A DNA stretch of 59,974 bases from NCBI GenBank assembly GCA_037137575.1, contig JBAXKB010000005.1:1-59974 (forward strand), given 5' to 3'. The stretch comes from UBA5976 sp037137575. GTDB lineage: Bacteria; Actinomycetota; Actinomycetes; S36-B12; UBA5976. The position numbers and the translations under genes are program-made. A model generated the notes under the pieces. It searched no databases, was not told the origin of the DNA, and was given only the letters and a program-made list of their open reading frames with translations. Below are positions 7,328 through 15,587 of this stretch, one piece after another. The first letter of the stretch is position 1. Each line of letters starts with the position of its first letter.

Positions 7328-8674
7328 GTGACCAAGGAACCTGAAATGACTGAATTGGCCCGAGTTGAGGAAGTTCTTAATTCGCGCTGGCCAGAGACAC
7401 GAATCGAGCCGAGTCTCGATCGAATTGCGCACTTAATGACGCTGCTTGGCGACCCGCAATTGGCCTATCCGGTTATTCACATCACTGGAACCAATGGAAA
7501 ATCTTCAACCGCGCGCATGATTGAATCGTTACTTCGGGCGCGTGGCTTAACTACAGGATTAGTAACCAGCCCGCATTTACACAGTATTAACGAGCGCATC
7601 CAACTTGATGGTTTGCCAGTTGACGCTGACACATTTGTTCGGGCATATGACGAGATTGAGCCGTTCTTAGCCTTGGTAGATGCCCAGAGTATTAATAACG
7701 GCGGACCAGCGATGTCTTACTTTGAAGCATTAACTGGTTTAGCTTTCGCAATCTTCGCTGACACGCCTATCGATGTGGCAATTGTCGAAGTAGGTATGGG
7801 CGGCACTTGGGATGCCACAAATGTGGTGCAAGCCGATATTGCAGTAGTTATGCCAATTGGCCTTGATCACACCGAATACCTTGGTGAAACTATCGCCGAA
7901 ATCGCTGGCGAGAAAGCGGGCATCATAAAACCTGGCTCGATTGCGGTCTTGGCGCAGCAGCAACCCGAAGCGGCCGAAGTTTTATTGCGACGCGCTGTTG
8001 AAGTTGATGCGCCAGTTTTGCGTGAAGGTCTTGAATTTGGTGTGGTGGATCGAGCCTTAGCATTGGGTGGCCAAGTGATCACATTGCATGGCATCACTGG
8101 GGACTACTCAGATATCGTTCTACCATTATTCGGCGCGCATCAGGCAGCAAATGCAAGTGTTGCACTTACCGCAGTTGAAGCTTTTTTCGGCGGTGGTGAT
8201 CCAATTAGTGAAGAGAATGTGCACACGGCTTTTGCCGGTGTTAATTCGCCAGGGCGCCTTGAAGTTGTTAGGCGCAGTCCAACTGTGATTGTCGATGCAG
8301 CACACAATCCGCATGGAGCCGCAGTTTTAGCAACCGCGTTGGAAGAGTCGTTCACATTTGAATCGATAATCGGGGTTGTCTCAATCATGGGCGATAAAGA
8401 TGTTGATGGAATCTTGGCTGCATTTGATGGTTTGTTCGATCAGATAGTGGTTACGCACAATGGAACACTCCGAGCAATGCCAGCGAACGATTTGGCCGAA
8501 AAGGCTGAAGCTATTTTTGGTAGCGATCGCGTGACTGTAGCAAGCAATCTTGCTGAGGCAATTTCACAAGCGGTTGCAATGGCTGACGCAGCTGGAACCA
8601 GCGGTGTTGGGGTAGTTGTGACGGGCTCTGTTGTTACAGCCGGTGTGGCTCGCGCACTAGTGGGTCGCTCATGA
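7328..8674 (+). CDS. folC: Folylpolyglutamate synthase / dihydrofolate synthase
   Basis: Mur-ligase-family enzyme that adds glutamate to dihydropteroate and folates in the cytoplasm. The ATP-binding loop is HITGTNGKSSTARM near residues 56-69. The central region has VEVGMGGTWDATN and the C-terminal ligase domain has VIVDAAHNPHGAA, both FolC hallmarks. Two starts compete. GTG 7328 lies 6 bases after a TAGACT box (leaderless), giving 448 residues. ATG 7346 has AAGGA at 7334-7338 and gives 442. I favour 7328. As in other actinobacteria it is followed by a DUF4233 gene (4-base ATGA overlap) and ndk, after the divergent valS. Confidence 0.93.
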   Translation: MTKEPEMTELARVEEVLNSRWPETRIEPSLDRIAHLMTLLGDPQLAYPVIHITGTNGKSSTARMIESLLRARGLTTGLVTSPHLHSINERIQLDGLPVDADTFVRAYDEIEPFLALVDAQSINNGGPAMSYFEALTGLAFAIFADTPIDVAIVEVGMGGTWDATNVVQADIAVVMPIGLDHTEYLGETIAEIAGEKAGIIKPGSIAVLAQQQPEAAEVLLRRAVEVDAPVLREGLEFGVVDRALALGGQVITLHGITGDYSDIVLPLFGAHQAANASVALTAVEAFFGGGDPISEENVHTAFAGVNSPGRLEVVRRSPTVIVDAAHNPHGAAVLATALEESFTFESIIGVVSIMGDKDVDGILAAFDGLFDQIVVTHNGTLRAMPANDLAEKAEAIFGSDRVTVASNLAEAISQAVAMADAAGTSGVGVVVTGSVVTAGVARALVGRS

Positions 8675-9039
8675 AAATGATGGGCAGCGCAGTGATGATG
8701 CTTGAAGTCATCGTCATTGGATTAGTCATGCCAGTTGCACATGTTGTCTACGAATACCCACTCTCAACGGTGGTGTGGAGCGCTTCTGGGTTGATGTTGC
8801 TTTGCATACTTTCCATTGGCAGCATGAGGCGTGATCGCCGCACTGCCGTTGCAACTGGTTCATTCGTGCAGATTCTGGTCTTTATTACCGCGCTATTTAT
8901 TAAGCCATTTTTGGTACCGGCGATTTTGTTCGGTCTCATCTGGATTTTGGCCGTTGTGTTAAGCGCTCGAGTAGATGTTGCAAAAGCTGCTAAAGCGCAG
9001 GGCCAACAAGGGGATAGCGCCAATACGGAAAGCGTTTAG
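8671..9039 (+). CDS. DUF4233 family integral membrane protein
   Basis: A 122-residue protein with about four hydrophobic segments (roughly residues 8-27, 31-50, 60-78 and 79-98). A positively charged SMRRDRR loop lies between the second and third, and a polar tail follows. It matches the small actinobacterial family always found between folC and ndk. Its function is unknown and its location is the cytoplasmic membrane. The start codon overlaps the folC stop as ATGA, so the two are translationally coupled. Its own stop codon TAG forms the first three bases of the -10 box of ndk. Confidence 0.88.
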   Translation: MKMMGSAVMMLEVIVIGLVMPVAHVVYEYPLSTVVWSASGLMLLCILSIGSMRRDRRTAVATGSFVQILVFITALFIKPFLVPAILFGLIWILAVVLSARVDVAKAAKAQGQQGDSANTESV

Positions 9040-9042
9040 ACT
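9037..9042 (+). promoter_or_regulatory. -10 box of ndk, overlapping the upstream stop codon
   Basis: TAGACT is followed by 7 bases and then ATG 9050, which suggests a leaderless or 1-base-leader ndk transcript. The TAG at 9037-9039 is also the stop codon of the DUF4233 gene. Confidence 0.5.
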
Positions 9043-9049
9043 AGTGGGC

Positions 9050-9457
9050 ATGACTGAACGCACATTAGTTTTAATCAAGCCAGACGGCGTACAGCGCGGC
9101 CTAGTTGGCGAAGTCCTTTCACGGATTGAAACCAAAGGTTACAAAATTGTGGCTCTGGAACTTCGCACCTTAGATCGCGCAATCGCTGAATCACATTATG
9201 GCGAGCACTCGGAGAAGTCATTCTTTGCGCCACTCGTCGATTTCATTACCGGTGGCCCACTAGTTGCTGCGGTAATCGAAGGGCCGGATGCAATCCTTTC
9301 CTGGCGAGCAATGATGGGCGCAACCAACCCAGCTAATGCAGCGCCTGGAACTATCCGCGGGGACTTAGCTACTGAAACACAGTTAAACGTCACTCACGGT
9401 TCTGATTCACCAGAATCAGCAGCTCGAGAAATATCATTGTTCTTCCCAAACATCTAA
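9050..9457 (+). CDS. ndk: Nucleoside diphosphate kinase
   Basis: Balances nucleoside triphosphate pools by transferring the gamma phosphate through a phospho-histidine. The 135-residue length is typical. The N-terminal strand RTLVLIKPDGVQRG and the signature NVTHGSDSPESA with catalytic His116 are intact. The start at ATG 9050 is fixed by homology and by the TAGACT box 7 bases upstream; an in-frame upstream ATG at 8975 lies inside the DUF4233 gene and is not credible. It sits at the end of the folC-DUF4233 group and may have both read-through and independent transcription. Confidence 0.96.
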   Translation: MTERTLVLIKPDGVQRGLVGEVLSRIETKGYKIVALELRTLDRAIAESHYGEHSEKSFFAPLVDFITGGPLVAAVIEGPDAILSWRAMMGATNPANAAPGTIRGDLATETQLNVTHGSDSPESAAREISLFFPNI

Positions 9458-9490
9458 TCTCGGCTTAACTTTCCAACTAAGGCGGCGTGC

Positions 9491-11485
9491 GTGTCCCAGA
9501 CTCTTCATCAAAATGATTCAGTTAAATCTGTTTTCCCAGAACTTGAACGACTATTACCGCATGTGCAAAAGCCTGTGCAATATGTGGGTGGTGAACTTAA
9601 CGCGGTTTCAAAACCTTGGAACGATGTAAAAGTGCGCTGGGCTCTTATGTACCCAGATGCGTACGAAGTTGGTATCCCCAATCAAGGTGTTCAGATCCTT
9701 TACGAAGTATTGAACGAGCGAGCCGACACTTTGTGCGAGCGCACTTATGCAGTGTGGCCTGATCTTGAAAAACTGATGCGTGAAAATAGCGTCTCCCAAT
9801 TCACTGTTGATGCACATCGCCCGGTCGGCGCCTTTGATGTATTCGGTGTTTCTTTTTCCACGGAACTTGGCTACACCAACATGCTTACTGCCATTGATTT
9901 AGCTGGCATTCCAGTGCACTCAGTTGAGCGTGACGAGACGCATCCGATCATCGTTGCCGGTGGCCACGCGGCTTTCAACCCTGAGCCGATTGCAAGTTTC
10001 ATTGATGCCGCAGTTTTGGGCGATGGCGAACAGGCGGCCCTTGCTATCACTGACATCATCGTAAAGTTCAAGGCCGATCGTGATGCTGGACTGCTTGCCG
10101 AGGTAAGCGATTTACGCGAAGAGTTGCTGCTTCGCCTTGCCACATCAGGTGTGGTTTACGTGCCGGCTTTTTACGATGTCCAGTATTTAGAAGATGGCCG
10201 AATCCGCCGAATAACGCCTAATCGTCCAGGCGTGCCATTTCGTGTTGCAAAACACACTGTGATGAACCTTGATGAATGGCCATATCCAAAAGCGCCACTA
10301 GTGCCAATCGCCGAGAGTGTGCACGAACGAATGAGCGTTGAAATTTTCCGTGGTTGCACGCGTGGCTGTCGTTTTTGTCAGGCTGGCATGATCACTAGAC
10401 CAGTTCGTGAACGTTCTAAAACCACAATCGCTGACATGGTGCAAAACGGTCTTGAAAAAACTGGCTATGAAGAAATCGGATTGCTCTCGTTATCAAGCGC
10501 CGACCATAGTGAAATCGCAGACATCGCAAAAGGTCTTGCAGATCGTTATGAAGATACTCAAACATCATTGTCGTTGCCAAGCACCCGAGTTGATGCATTC
10601 AACATTGACCTAGCTAATGAATTAACCCGCAATGGTCGTCGAAGTGGACTTACGTTCGCCCCTGAAGGCGGCAGCGAGCGCATTCGTCGGGTAATCAACA
10701 AAATGGTTTCGGAAGAAGATTTGATTCGCACAGTGACTGCGGCCTACAGCGCTGGTTGGCGCCAGGTGAAGCTTTACTTCATGTGTGGTCTACCCACTGA
10801 AACGGATGAAGATGTTTTACAGATTGCTCGGCTAGCGCATGAAGTAATTAAGGCCGGGCGTGAAGCTTCTGGGCGAAAAGATATCCGTTGCACAGTGTCT
10901 ATTGGCGGGTTCGTGCCAAAACCACACACGCCATTCCAGTGGGCAGCTCAACTAGATCACAAGACCACGGACTCTCGTTTATACAAATTGCGTGATGCAA
11001 TTCGCAATGATCGCGAATTTGGGAAGTCAATTGGTGTTCGTTACCACGACGGAAAGCCTGGCATTGTTGAAGGAATTCTCTCGCGTGGCGATCGTCGTAT
11101 TGGCCGAGTAATCGAGCAGGTTTGGCGCGATGGCGCCCGCTTTGATGGCTGGAGCGAACATTTCTCGTACGACATGTGGATGGCTGCAGCCGAAGTTGCC
11201 CTTGCCGATGAGCCAGTTGATGTCGATTGGTACACAATTCGCGAGCGCGAACTTTCTGAAGTTCTTCCCTGGGACCACTTAGATTCTGGCTTGGACAAAG
11301 AATGGCTTTGGGAAGACTGGCAAGATTCACTATCTGAAGTAGAGGTCGATGACTGCCGCTGGACTCCATGTTTCGACTGCGGCGTTTGTGATCATATGGG
11401 AACTGAAATTCAAGTGGGCCCAACAACTGGAATCTTGCTGCCATTGCCACAAGTTAAATCCGAGGTTTTAGTCAGTGGCTCGTGA
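9491..11485 (+). CDS. TIGR03960-type B12-binding-domain-like radical SAM protein
   Basis: A 664-residue radical SAM enzyme of unknown reaction. The N-terminal 200 residues resemble a cobalamin-binding fold (MYPDAYEVGIPNQG, then VVAGGHAAFNPEP). The iron-sulfur-binding CxxxCxxC is Cys289, Cys293 and Cys296, in RGCTRGCRFCQAG. The SAM barrel follows with GLTFAPEGGSERIRRVINK. A Cys-rich tail, CRWTPCFDCGVCDHMG, may bind another metal centre. It overlaps its partner DUF2344 gene by 11 bases, an association conserved across bacteria (sometimes as one fused protein), and lies upstream of rne and ribosomal protein genes. An RNA-related role is plausible but unproven. The GTG start has a weak AAGGCGG ribosome site. 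Confidence 0.9.
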   Translation: MSQTLHQNDSVKSVFPELERLLPHVQKPVQYVGGELNAVSKPWNDVKVRWALMYPDAYEVGIPNQGVQILYEVLNERADTLCERTYAVWPDLEKLMRENSVSQFTVDAHRPVGAFDVFGVSFSTELGYTNMLTAIDLAGIPVHSVERDETHPIIVAGGHAAFNPEPIASFIDAAVLGDGEQAALAITDIIVKFKADRDAGLLAEVSDLREELLLRLATSGVVYVPAFYDVQYLEDGRIRRITPNRPGVPFRVAKHTVMNLDEWPYPKAPLVPIAESVHERMSVEIFRGCTRGCRFCQAGMITRPVRERSKTTIADMVQNGLEKTGYEEIGLLSLSSADHSEIADIAKGLADRYEDTQTSLSLPSTRVDAFNIDLANELTRNGRRSGLTFAPEGGSERIRRVINKMVSEEDLIRTVTAAYSAGWRQVKLYFMCGLPTETDEDVLQIARLAHEVIKAGREASGRKDIRCTVSIGGFVPKPHTPFQWAAQLDHKTTDSRLYKLRDAIRNDREFGKSIGVRYHDGKPGIVEGILSRGDRRIGRVIEQVWRDGARFDGWSEHFSYDMWMAAAEVALADEPVDVDWYTIRERELSEVLPWDHLDSGLDKEWLWEDWQDSLSEVEVDDCRWTPCFDCGVCDHMGTEIQVGPTTGILLPLPQVKSEVLVSGS

Positions 11486-12260
11486 CCCGGGCCGCGAAAT
11501 AGTTCCTGCTGTCCAAAAACTGCGCATTCAGCATGCCAAACGTGGCCGCTTAAGGTTTACCTCTCATCGGGATTTCCAGCGCGCATTTGAACGCGCCCTG
11601 CGCCGCGCTAACATTCCGATGGCCTACAGCGCCGGATTTTCCCCGCATCCAAAAATCTCGTATGCAAATGCGGCGGCAACTGGGGTAGCTAGCGAAGCCG
11701 AATATGTGGAAATTGGCGTAGTTCAAAAAGTAGATCCAGAGGCAGTGTGCCGAGTACTTAACGAAGTGCTCCCAGCAGGCTTTGATGTACTGGCAGTTGT
11801 TGAAGCTAGAACTGGTGATTTTGTCGCCAGATTGGAAGCGAGCCACTGGAACATCGAGTTGCCAGGGGTAACAGATGAGCAAATTACTCATGCCGTTACC
11901 AAATTCTTAAGTGAAACCGAAGTACTAGTTGAACGAAATACCAAAACTGGAATTCGCACCTTTGATGCTCGAGCCGCAGTTTTGCGCGTAGAAATCCAAA
12001 ATGAACAGACGCCACAACCCTTGGTAACTAACGATGAACCAGAATCAGGTCAAATCTGTGCCATACTTCAAGTAGTTGTACGGCATGGCGTGCCAGCTGT
12101 ACGACCAGACGATGTACTGGCAGCTCTAACTAAAGTTGCTGATCTTGCACTTCCGTATCCCGCACGGGTCACTCGGTTAGCGCAAGGTCCACTAAGTGCA
12201 GATGGCTGGTCAGTCACAGATCCACTGGATCTGGATCGGCAGACCGCATCCACTTCTTGA
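11475..12260 (+). CDS. TIGR03936 / DUF2344 radical-SAM-linked protein
   Basis: A 261-residue protein of the family that always accompanies the TIGR03960 radical SAM enzyme. The N-terminal signature is visible as KLRIQHAKRGRLRFTSH, then DFQRAFERALRRANIPMAYS and GFSPHPKISYA. It probably acts as substrate-binding partner of the upstream enzyme; the reaction is unknown. The GTG at 11475 overlaps the upstream gene by 11 bases, implying translational coupling, with no separate ribosome site. A 105-base gap with a gcgccc/gggcgt hairpin follows before rne. Confidence 0.87.
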   Translation: MARDPGREIVPAVQKLRIQHAKRGRLRFTSHRDFQRAFERALRRANIPMAYSAGFSPHPKISYANAAATGVASEAEYVEIGVVQKVDPEAVCRVLNEVLPAGFDVLAVVEARTGDFVARLEASHWNIELPGVTDEQITHAVTKFLSETEVLVERNTKTGIRTFDARAAVLRVEIQNEQTPQPLVTNDEPESGQICAILQVVVRHGVPAVRPDDVLAALTKVADLALPYPARVTRLAQGPLSADGWSVTDPLDLDRQTASTS

Positions 12261-12365
12261 GCCCGACATCGTGACACATAGGCTTTTGCGCCCTTAACGG
12301 GCGTGGGTGATCGCTCGCAAGCGTACCAATTGGTGCATTTGTGGGTTGAATAGGAGAACGACATT

Positions 12366-14618
12366 ATGTCGGACAATGAAACGCAGCCAGAGGTTTTTGG
12401 CATGCAAGTGAAGAAAACTCGCAATAAATCAGTGCCAAAAAAAGTGACAAAACCAACAGTCACAGCTGAGCCAGTTAATGAATCAGCCCCAGCGGCAAAG
12501 AAAGTGGCTAAGAAGAAGCCAGTTGATGCAGCCCCGGCAGTAGCAGAGGTAAGCGAGCCGAAGAAAGTTGCCCGCAAGGCACCTGTGTCGGTTCCACTTT
12601 TCCAGGCTCCTGCGGCTACCCCAGCTGCGCGCAAAACTGCTGCCAAGAAAACTGCAGATAAACCAGAGACGACTACAGATAAGCCAGTTAGAGCTACCGG
12701 ACGAAACAGCAAGGTCGCAACGGCCGATGCGCAGGTTGGCGAAGATACTGCGAAAAAGCGAGCGCCGAAAAAAGGCACAACTGATGACAGTGTTGATTCA
12801 TCAACAGATTCTGGCGAGGAATCATCTGGTAATTCGCGAAATCGAAATCGAAATCGCAATCGTAACAAGAGTCGCGATCGCGCGAGCTCGCAAACAGATT
12901 CTGATGACAATTCAGTTGAAGTCGAGAGCGATTCGCAGGATGGCGATGACACTGGTGCAAACCACAAACGCAGTCGTAAACGTAATCGTGATGGTTCTGG
13001 TGAAGAATCAGGTTCAATCCGGGTAGACGCGAAGCGTCAACGTCGCCGTGATGGCCGAGATGCTGGCCGTCGTCGCGCACCGATTGTTACTGAAGCTGAA
13101 TTTTTAGCTCGTCGCGAAAACGTTGATCGTGTCATGGTTGTTCGTCAACAGGGAAGCCGCACTCAGATTGCAGTTCTTGAAGATGGCATTCTTGTCGAGC
13201 ATTACATCAACCAATCGACTAGTGGTTCACTAGTCGGCAACGTGTATGTTGGCCGGGTACAAAACGTACTGCCAGGCATGGAAGCGGCATTCGTTGACAT
13301 TGGCAAGGGTCGTAACGCGGTTCTTTACGCTGGTGAAGTTAACTGGGATGCAGCTGGACTTGAAGGTCAGTCCAAGCGAATTGAATCTGCGCTTAAAACT
13401 GGCGATACCGTATTAGTTCAGGTCACAAAAGATCCTGTTGGTCAAAAAGGTGCCCGGCTAACGAGTCAGATTTCCTTGCCAGGGCGATTTGTGGTCTATG
13501 TCCCAAATCATCCGATGACTGGTATTTCGCGCAAACTTCCAGAGCGGGAGCGTACTCGCTTGAAGAATATCCTGCGTGAGGTTGTGCCAGAAACTGGTGG
13601 CGTAATTGTTCGCACTGCATCTGAAGGTGCAAGCGAAGAAGAACTATCACGCGATGTCGCCCGACTAGTTGCGCAATGGGAAGACATTGAAGCAAAGTCA
13701 AAGACTTCAACTCCGCCCACAATGTTGTACGGTGAGCCAGATATCTCTATCAAGGTTGTCCGTGACATCTTCAATGAAGATACGAACAAGCTCGTAGTTT
13801 CTGGTGAAGATGCTTGGGAGACTGTCGAGCAGTATGTGAAGTATGTAGCTCCAGATCTGGCAGAACGTTTAGAGAAGTATGTTGGAACTCAAGATGCATT
13901 CACGCATTACCGAGTAGATGAGCAGATTGCTAAAGCCCTTGATCGCAAGGTTTACCTACCATCCGGTGGCTCGCTAGTTATCGACCGCACCGAGGCTATG
14001 ACTGTTGTCGACGTCAACACTGGAAAGTTTGTCGGCCAAGGTGGCAACCTTGAAGAAACAGTTACCCAAAACAACCTAGAAGCTGCGCAAGAGATTGTCC
14101 GTCAACTTCGTTTGCGCGACATCGGCGGCATCATTGTTATCGACTTCATTGACATGGTGCTTGAAAGCAACCGTGATCAAGTAATTCGCCGACTAATCGA
14201 ATGTTTAGGCCGCGATCGCACCAAGCATCAGGTTGCAGAAGTTACTTCACTTGGTTTGGTGCAGATGACTCGCAAGCGAATTGGTGCTGGACTACTCGAA
14301 GTATTTGGTCAACAATGTGACCATTGCAACGGTCGTGGTATCACCATCCACATGGATGCCAACGCATCAGCTAAGAGCAATCGAGGCGAACAAGGTGGCA
14401 ATGAGCAGGCGCGTCCAGTGAAATCCCGGAAAGTGCAAAAATCTGAGCGCCCGGCGTTAGACACTCCAACCGAACTTTCAGGTGCAGTGGAAGTACCTGA
14501 AAAAGTTGAAGAAAATCAAGGAAAATCAAGAAATGACCGACCAAAACGGGGTCGTCGAAGTGCGAGTAGGCCAGCTGGTCAGCCCGTATTTGGCGCCGAG
14601 GTAGACCTCACAGTTTGA
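12366..14618 (+). CDS. rne: Ribonuclease E/G family endoribonuclease
   Basis: Single-strand-specific endonuclease for rRNA maturation and mRNA turnover. The 750-residue protein has a roughly 240-residue disordered N-terminal extension rich in Lys/Ala and then Ser/Asp. This extension contains an alternating Arg-Asn tract (residues about 159-167) and ends in basic clusters. The catalytic core starts near VMVVRQQGSRTQIAVLEDG with an S1 domain (GNVYVGRVQNVLPGMEAAFVD). The metal-binding region VVDVNTGKFVG...GGIIVIDFID and the zinc-link CDHC (CDHCNGRG) are intact. A polar C-terminal tail of about 90 residues follows. The N- plus C-terminal tails flanking the core are the actinobacterial architecture. 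The start ATG 12366 follows AGGAG at 12352-12356. Confidence 0.95.
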   Translation: MSDNETQPEVFGMQVKKTRNKSVPKKVTKPTVTAEPVNESAPAAKKVAKKKPVDAAPAVAEVSEPKKVARKAPVSVPLFQAPAATPAARKTAAKKTADKPETTTDKPVRATGRNSKVATADAQVGEDTAKKRAPKKGTTDDSVDSSTDSGEESSGNSRNRNRNRNRNKSRDRASSQTDSDDNSVEVESDSQDGDDTGANHKRSRKRNRDGSGEESGSIRVDAKRQRRRDGRDAGRRRAPIVTEAEFLARRENVDRVMVVRQQGSRTQIAVLEDGILVEHYINQSTSGSLVGNVYVGRVQNVLPGMEAAFVDIGKGRNAVLYAGEVNWDAAGLEGQSKRIESALKTGDTVLVQVTKDPVGQKGARLTSQISLPGRFVVYVPNHPMTGISRKLPERERTRLKNILREVVPETGGVIVRTASEGASEEELSRDVARLVAQWEDIEAKSKTSTPPTMLYGEPDISIKVVRDIFNEDTNKLVVSGEDAWETVEQYVKYVAPDLAERLEKYVGTQDAFTHYRVDEQIAKALDRKVYLPSGGSLVIDRTEAMTVVDVNTGKFVGQGGNLEETVTQNNLEAAQEIVRQLRLRDIGGIIVIDFIDMVLESNRDQVIRRLIECLGRDRTKHQVAEVTSLGLVQMTRKRIGAGLLEVFGQQCDHCNGRGITIHMDANASAKSNRGEQGGNEQARPVKSRKVQKSERPALDTPTELSGAVEVPEKVEENQGKSRNDRPKRGRRSASRPAGQPVFGAEVDLTV

Positions 14619-14695
14619 CCTAACCCCCGCTTCATCCGTAACCTTATGGGGCTTACCTTTTAGGGATTTTTACCACTTTTGCAAGGAGTAACAAC

Positions 14696-15253
14696 GTGTA
14701 CGCGATCGTTCGATCTGGCGGACGCCAGGAGAAAGTCGCCGTTGGCGATGTCATCACCCTCGACCGGGTTGAGGCAAAGCCTGGCGATTCTGTAATTCTG
14801 CCTACCCTGTTAATTGTCGATGGCGACATTGTCACATCAGATAGCAAGACTCTTGCTGGCATAACTGTGACTGGTGAAGTTGTTTCTCATGGCAAGGGTC
14901 AGAAAATTGAAATCCTGCGCTACAAGAACAAGACTGGTTACCGTCGTCGTCAAGGTCATCGCTCGGCACTAACTGACATTCAGATTGTTGCTATTGGTAG
15001 CACCAAGCTTGCCGACAAGGACAAGCTTGCTGTTGCTCCAGTGAAGAAGAAGGTTGTGGCTAAAAAGGCTGCGCCTAAAGCTGCTGCTAAGCCTGTTGTT
15101 GCTGAAACCACTGAGGTCGCAGACGCACCAGTTGCAAAGAAGGCACCGGCAAAAAAAGCTCCTGCTAAAACAGCTGCATCAACAGACGATGCTCCTGTAG
15201 CAAAGAAGGCAGCTGCTAAGAAAGCAGCGCCTAAAGACAAGACGGAAGAGTAG
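14696..15253 (+). CDS. rplU: Ribosomal protein L21 with long Lys/Ala-rich C-terminal tail
   Basis: Large-subunit protein contacting 23S rRNA. Residues 1-103 are a normal L21 (MYAIVRSGGRQEKVAVGD to GHRSALTDIQIVAIG). About 80 further residues form a low-complexity tail of Lys-Lys-Ala/Pro repeats such as VAKKAAPKAAAK and APVAKKAPAKKAPAK, broken by acidic stretches. The standard protein ends near residue 103, so the tail nearly doubles it. The histone-H1-like tail is probably disordered and nucleic-acid-binding. The GTG start follows AAGGAG at 14682-14687. rpmA starts 9 bases after the stop, the usual rplU-rpmA pair downstream of rne. Confidence 0.95.
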   Translation: MYAIVRSGGRQEKVAVGDVITLDRVEAKPGDSVILPTLLIVDGDIVTSDSKTLAGITVTGEVVSHGKGQKIEILRYKNKTGYRRRQGHRSALTDIQIVAIGSTKLADKDKLAVAPVKKKVVAKKAAPKAAAKPVVAETTEVADAPVAKKAPAKKAPAKTAASTDDAPVAKKAAAKKAAPKDKTEE

Positions 15254-15262
15254 GCATAACTC

Positions 15263-15517
15263 ATGGCACATAAAAAGGGTGCGTCCAGCACACGAAATGG
15301 TCGCGATTCAAATGCTCAGCGCCTTGGCGTTAAGCGTTTTGGTGGTCAGGTTGTTAGCGCAGGCGAAATTCTTGTTCGTCAGCGTGGCACACACTTCCAC
15401 CCAGGTCTAAACGTTGGCCGTGGTGGTGACGACACATTATTCGCATTGTCTGCAGGTTCAGTTCAATTCGGTACTCGTCGTGGTCGTCGTGTAGTCAACA
15501 TTGTTCCAGCGGGCTAA
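15263..15517 (+). CDS. rpmA: Ribosomal protein L27
   Basis: Large-subunit protein whose N-terminus reaches the peptidyl-transferase centre. The 84 residues begin MAHKKGASSTRNGRDSNAQR, the canonical unprocessed N-terminus, and contain LGVKRFGGQVVSAGEILVRQ and RGTHFHPGLNVGRGGDDTLF, all family hallmarks. It follows rplU by 9 bases and is closed by a strong terminator, so rplU-rpmA form a transcription unit separable from obg. Confidence 0.97.
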   Translation: MAHKKGASSTRNGRDSNAQRLGVKRFGGQVVSAGEILVRQRGTHFHPGLNVGRGGDDTLFALSAGSVQFGTRRGRRVVNIVPAG

Positions 15518-15540
15518 TTCCGCAAACACAATTTTTACAA

Positions 15541-15576
15541 AGCGGGCCTGAAAACTTCGGGCCCGCTTTTATTTTT
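15541..15576 (+). terminator. Rho-independent terminator after rpmA
   Basis: agcgggcc (15541-15548) pairs with ggcccgct (15560-15567) around an 11-base loop, followed by tttatttttag. It separates rplU-rpmA from obg. The obg ribosome site AGGAGG begins directly after the T-run, so read-through may feed obg. Confidence 0.88.
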
Positions 15577-15587
15577 AGGAGGTGCAC

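Noticed and set aside
12068..12967. A 299-codon minus-strand ORF opposite DUF2344 and the start of rne
   Set aside because: It is a shadow of the low-complexity rne N-terminus and of the DUF2344 gene; it is Ser/Arg/Phe-rich nonsense with no domain or ribosome site.
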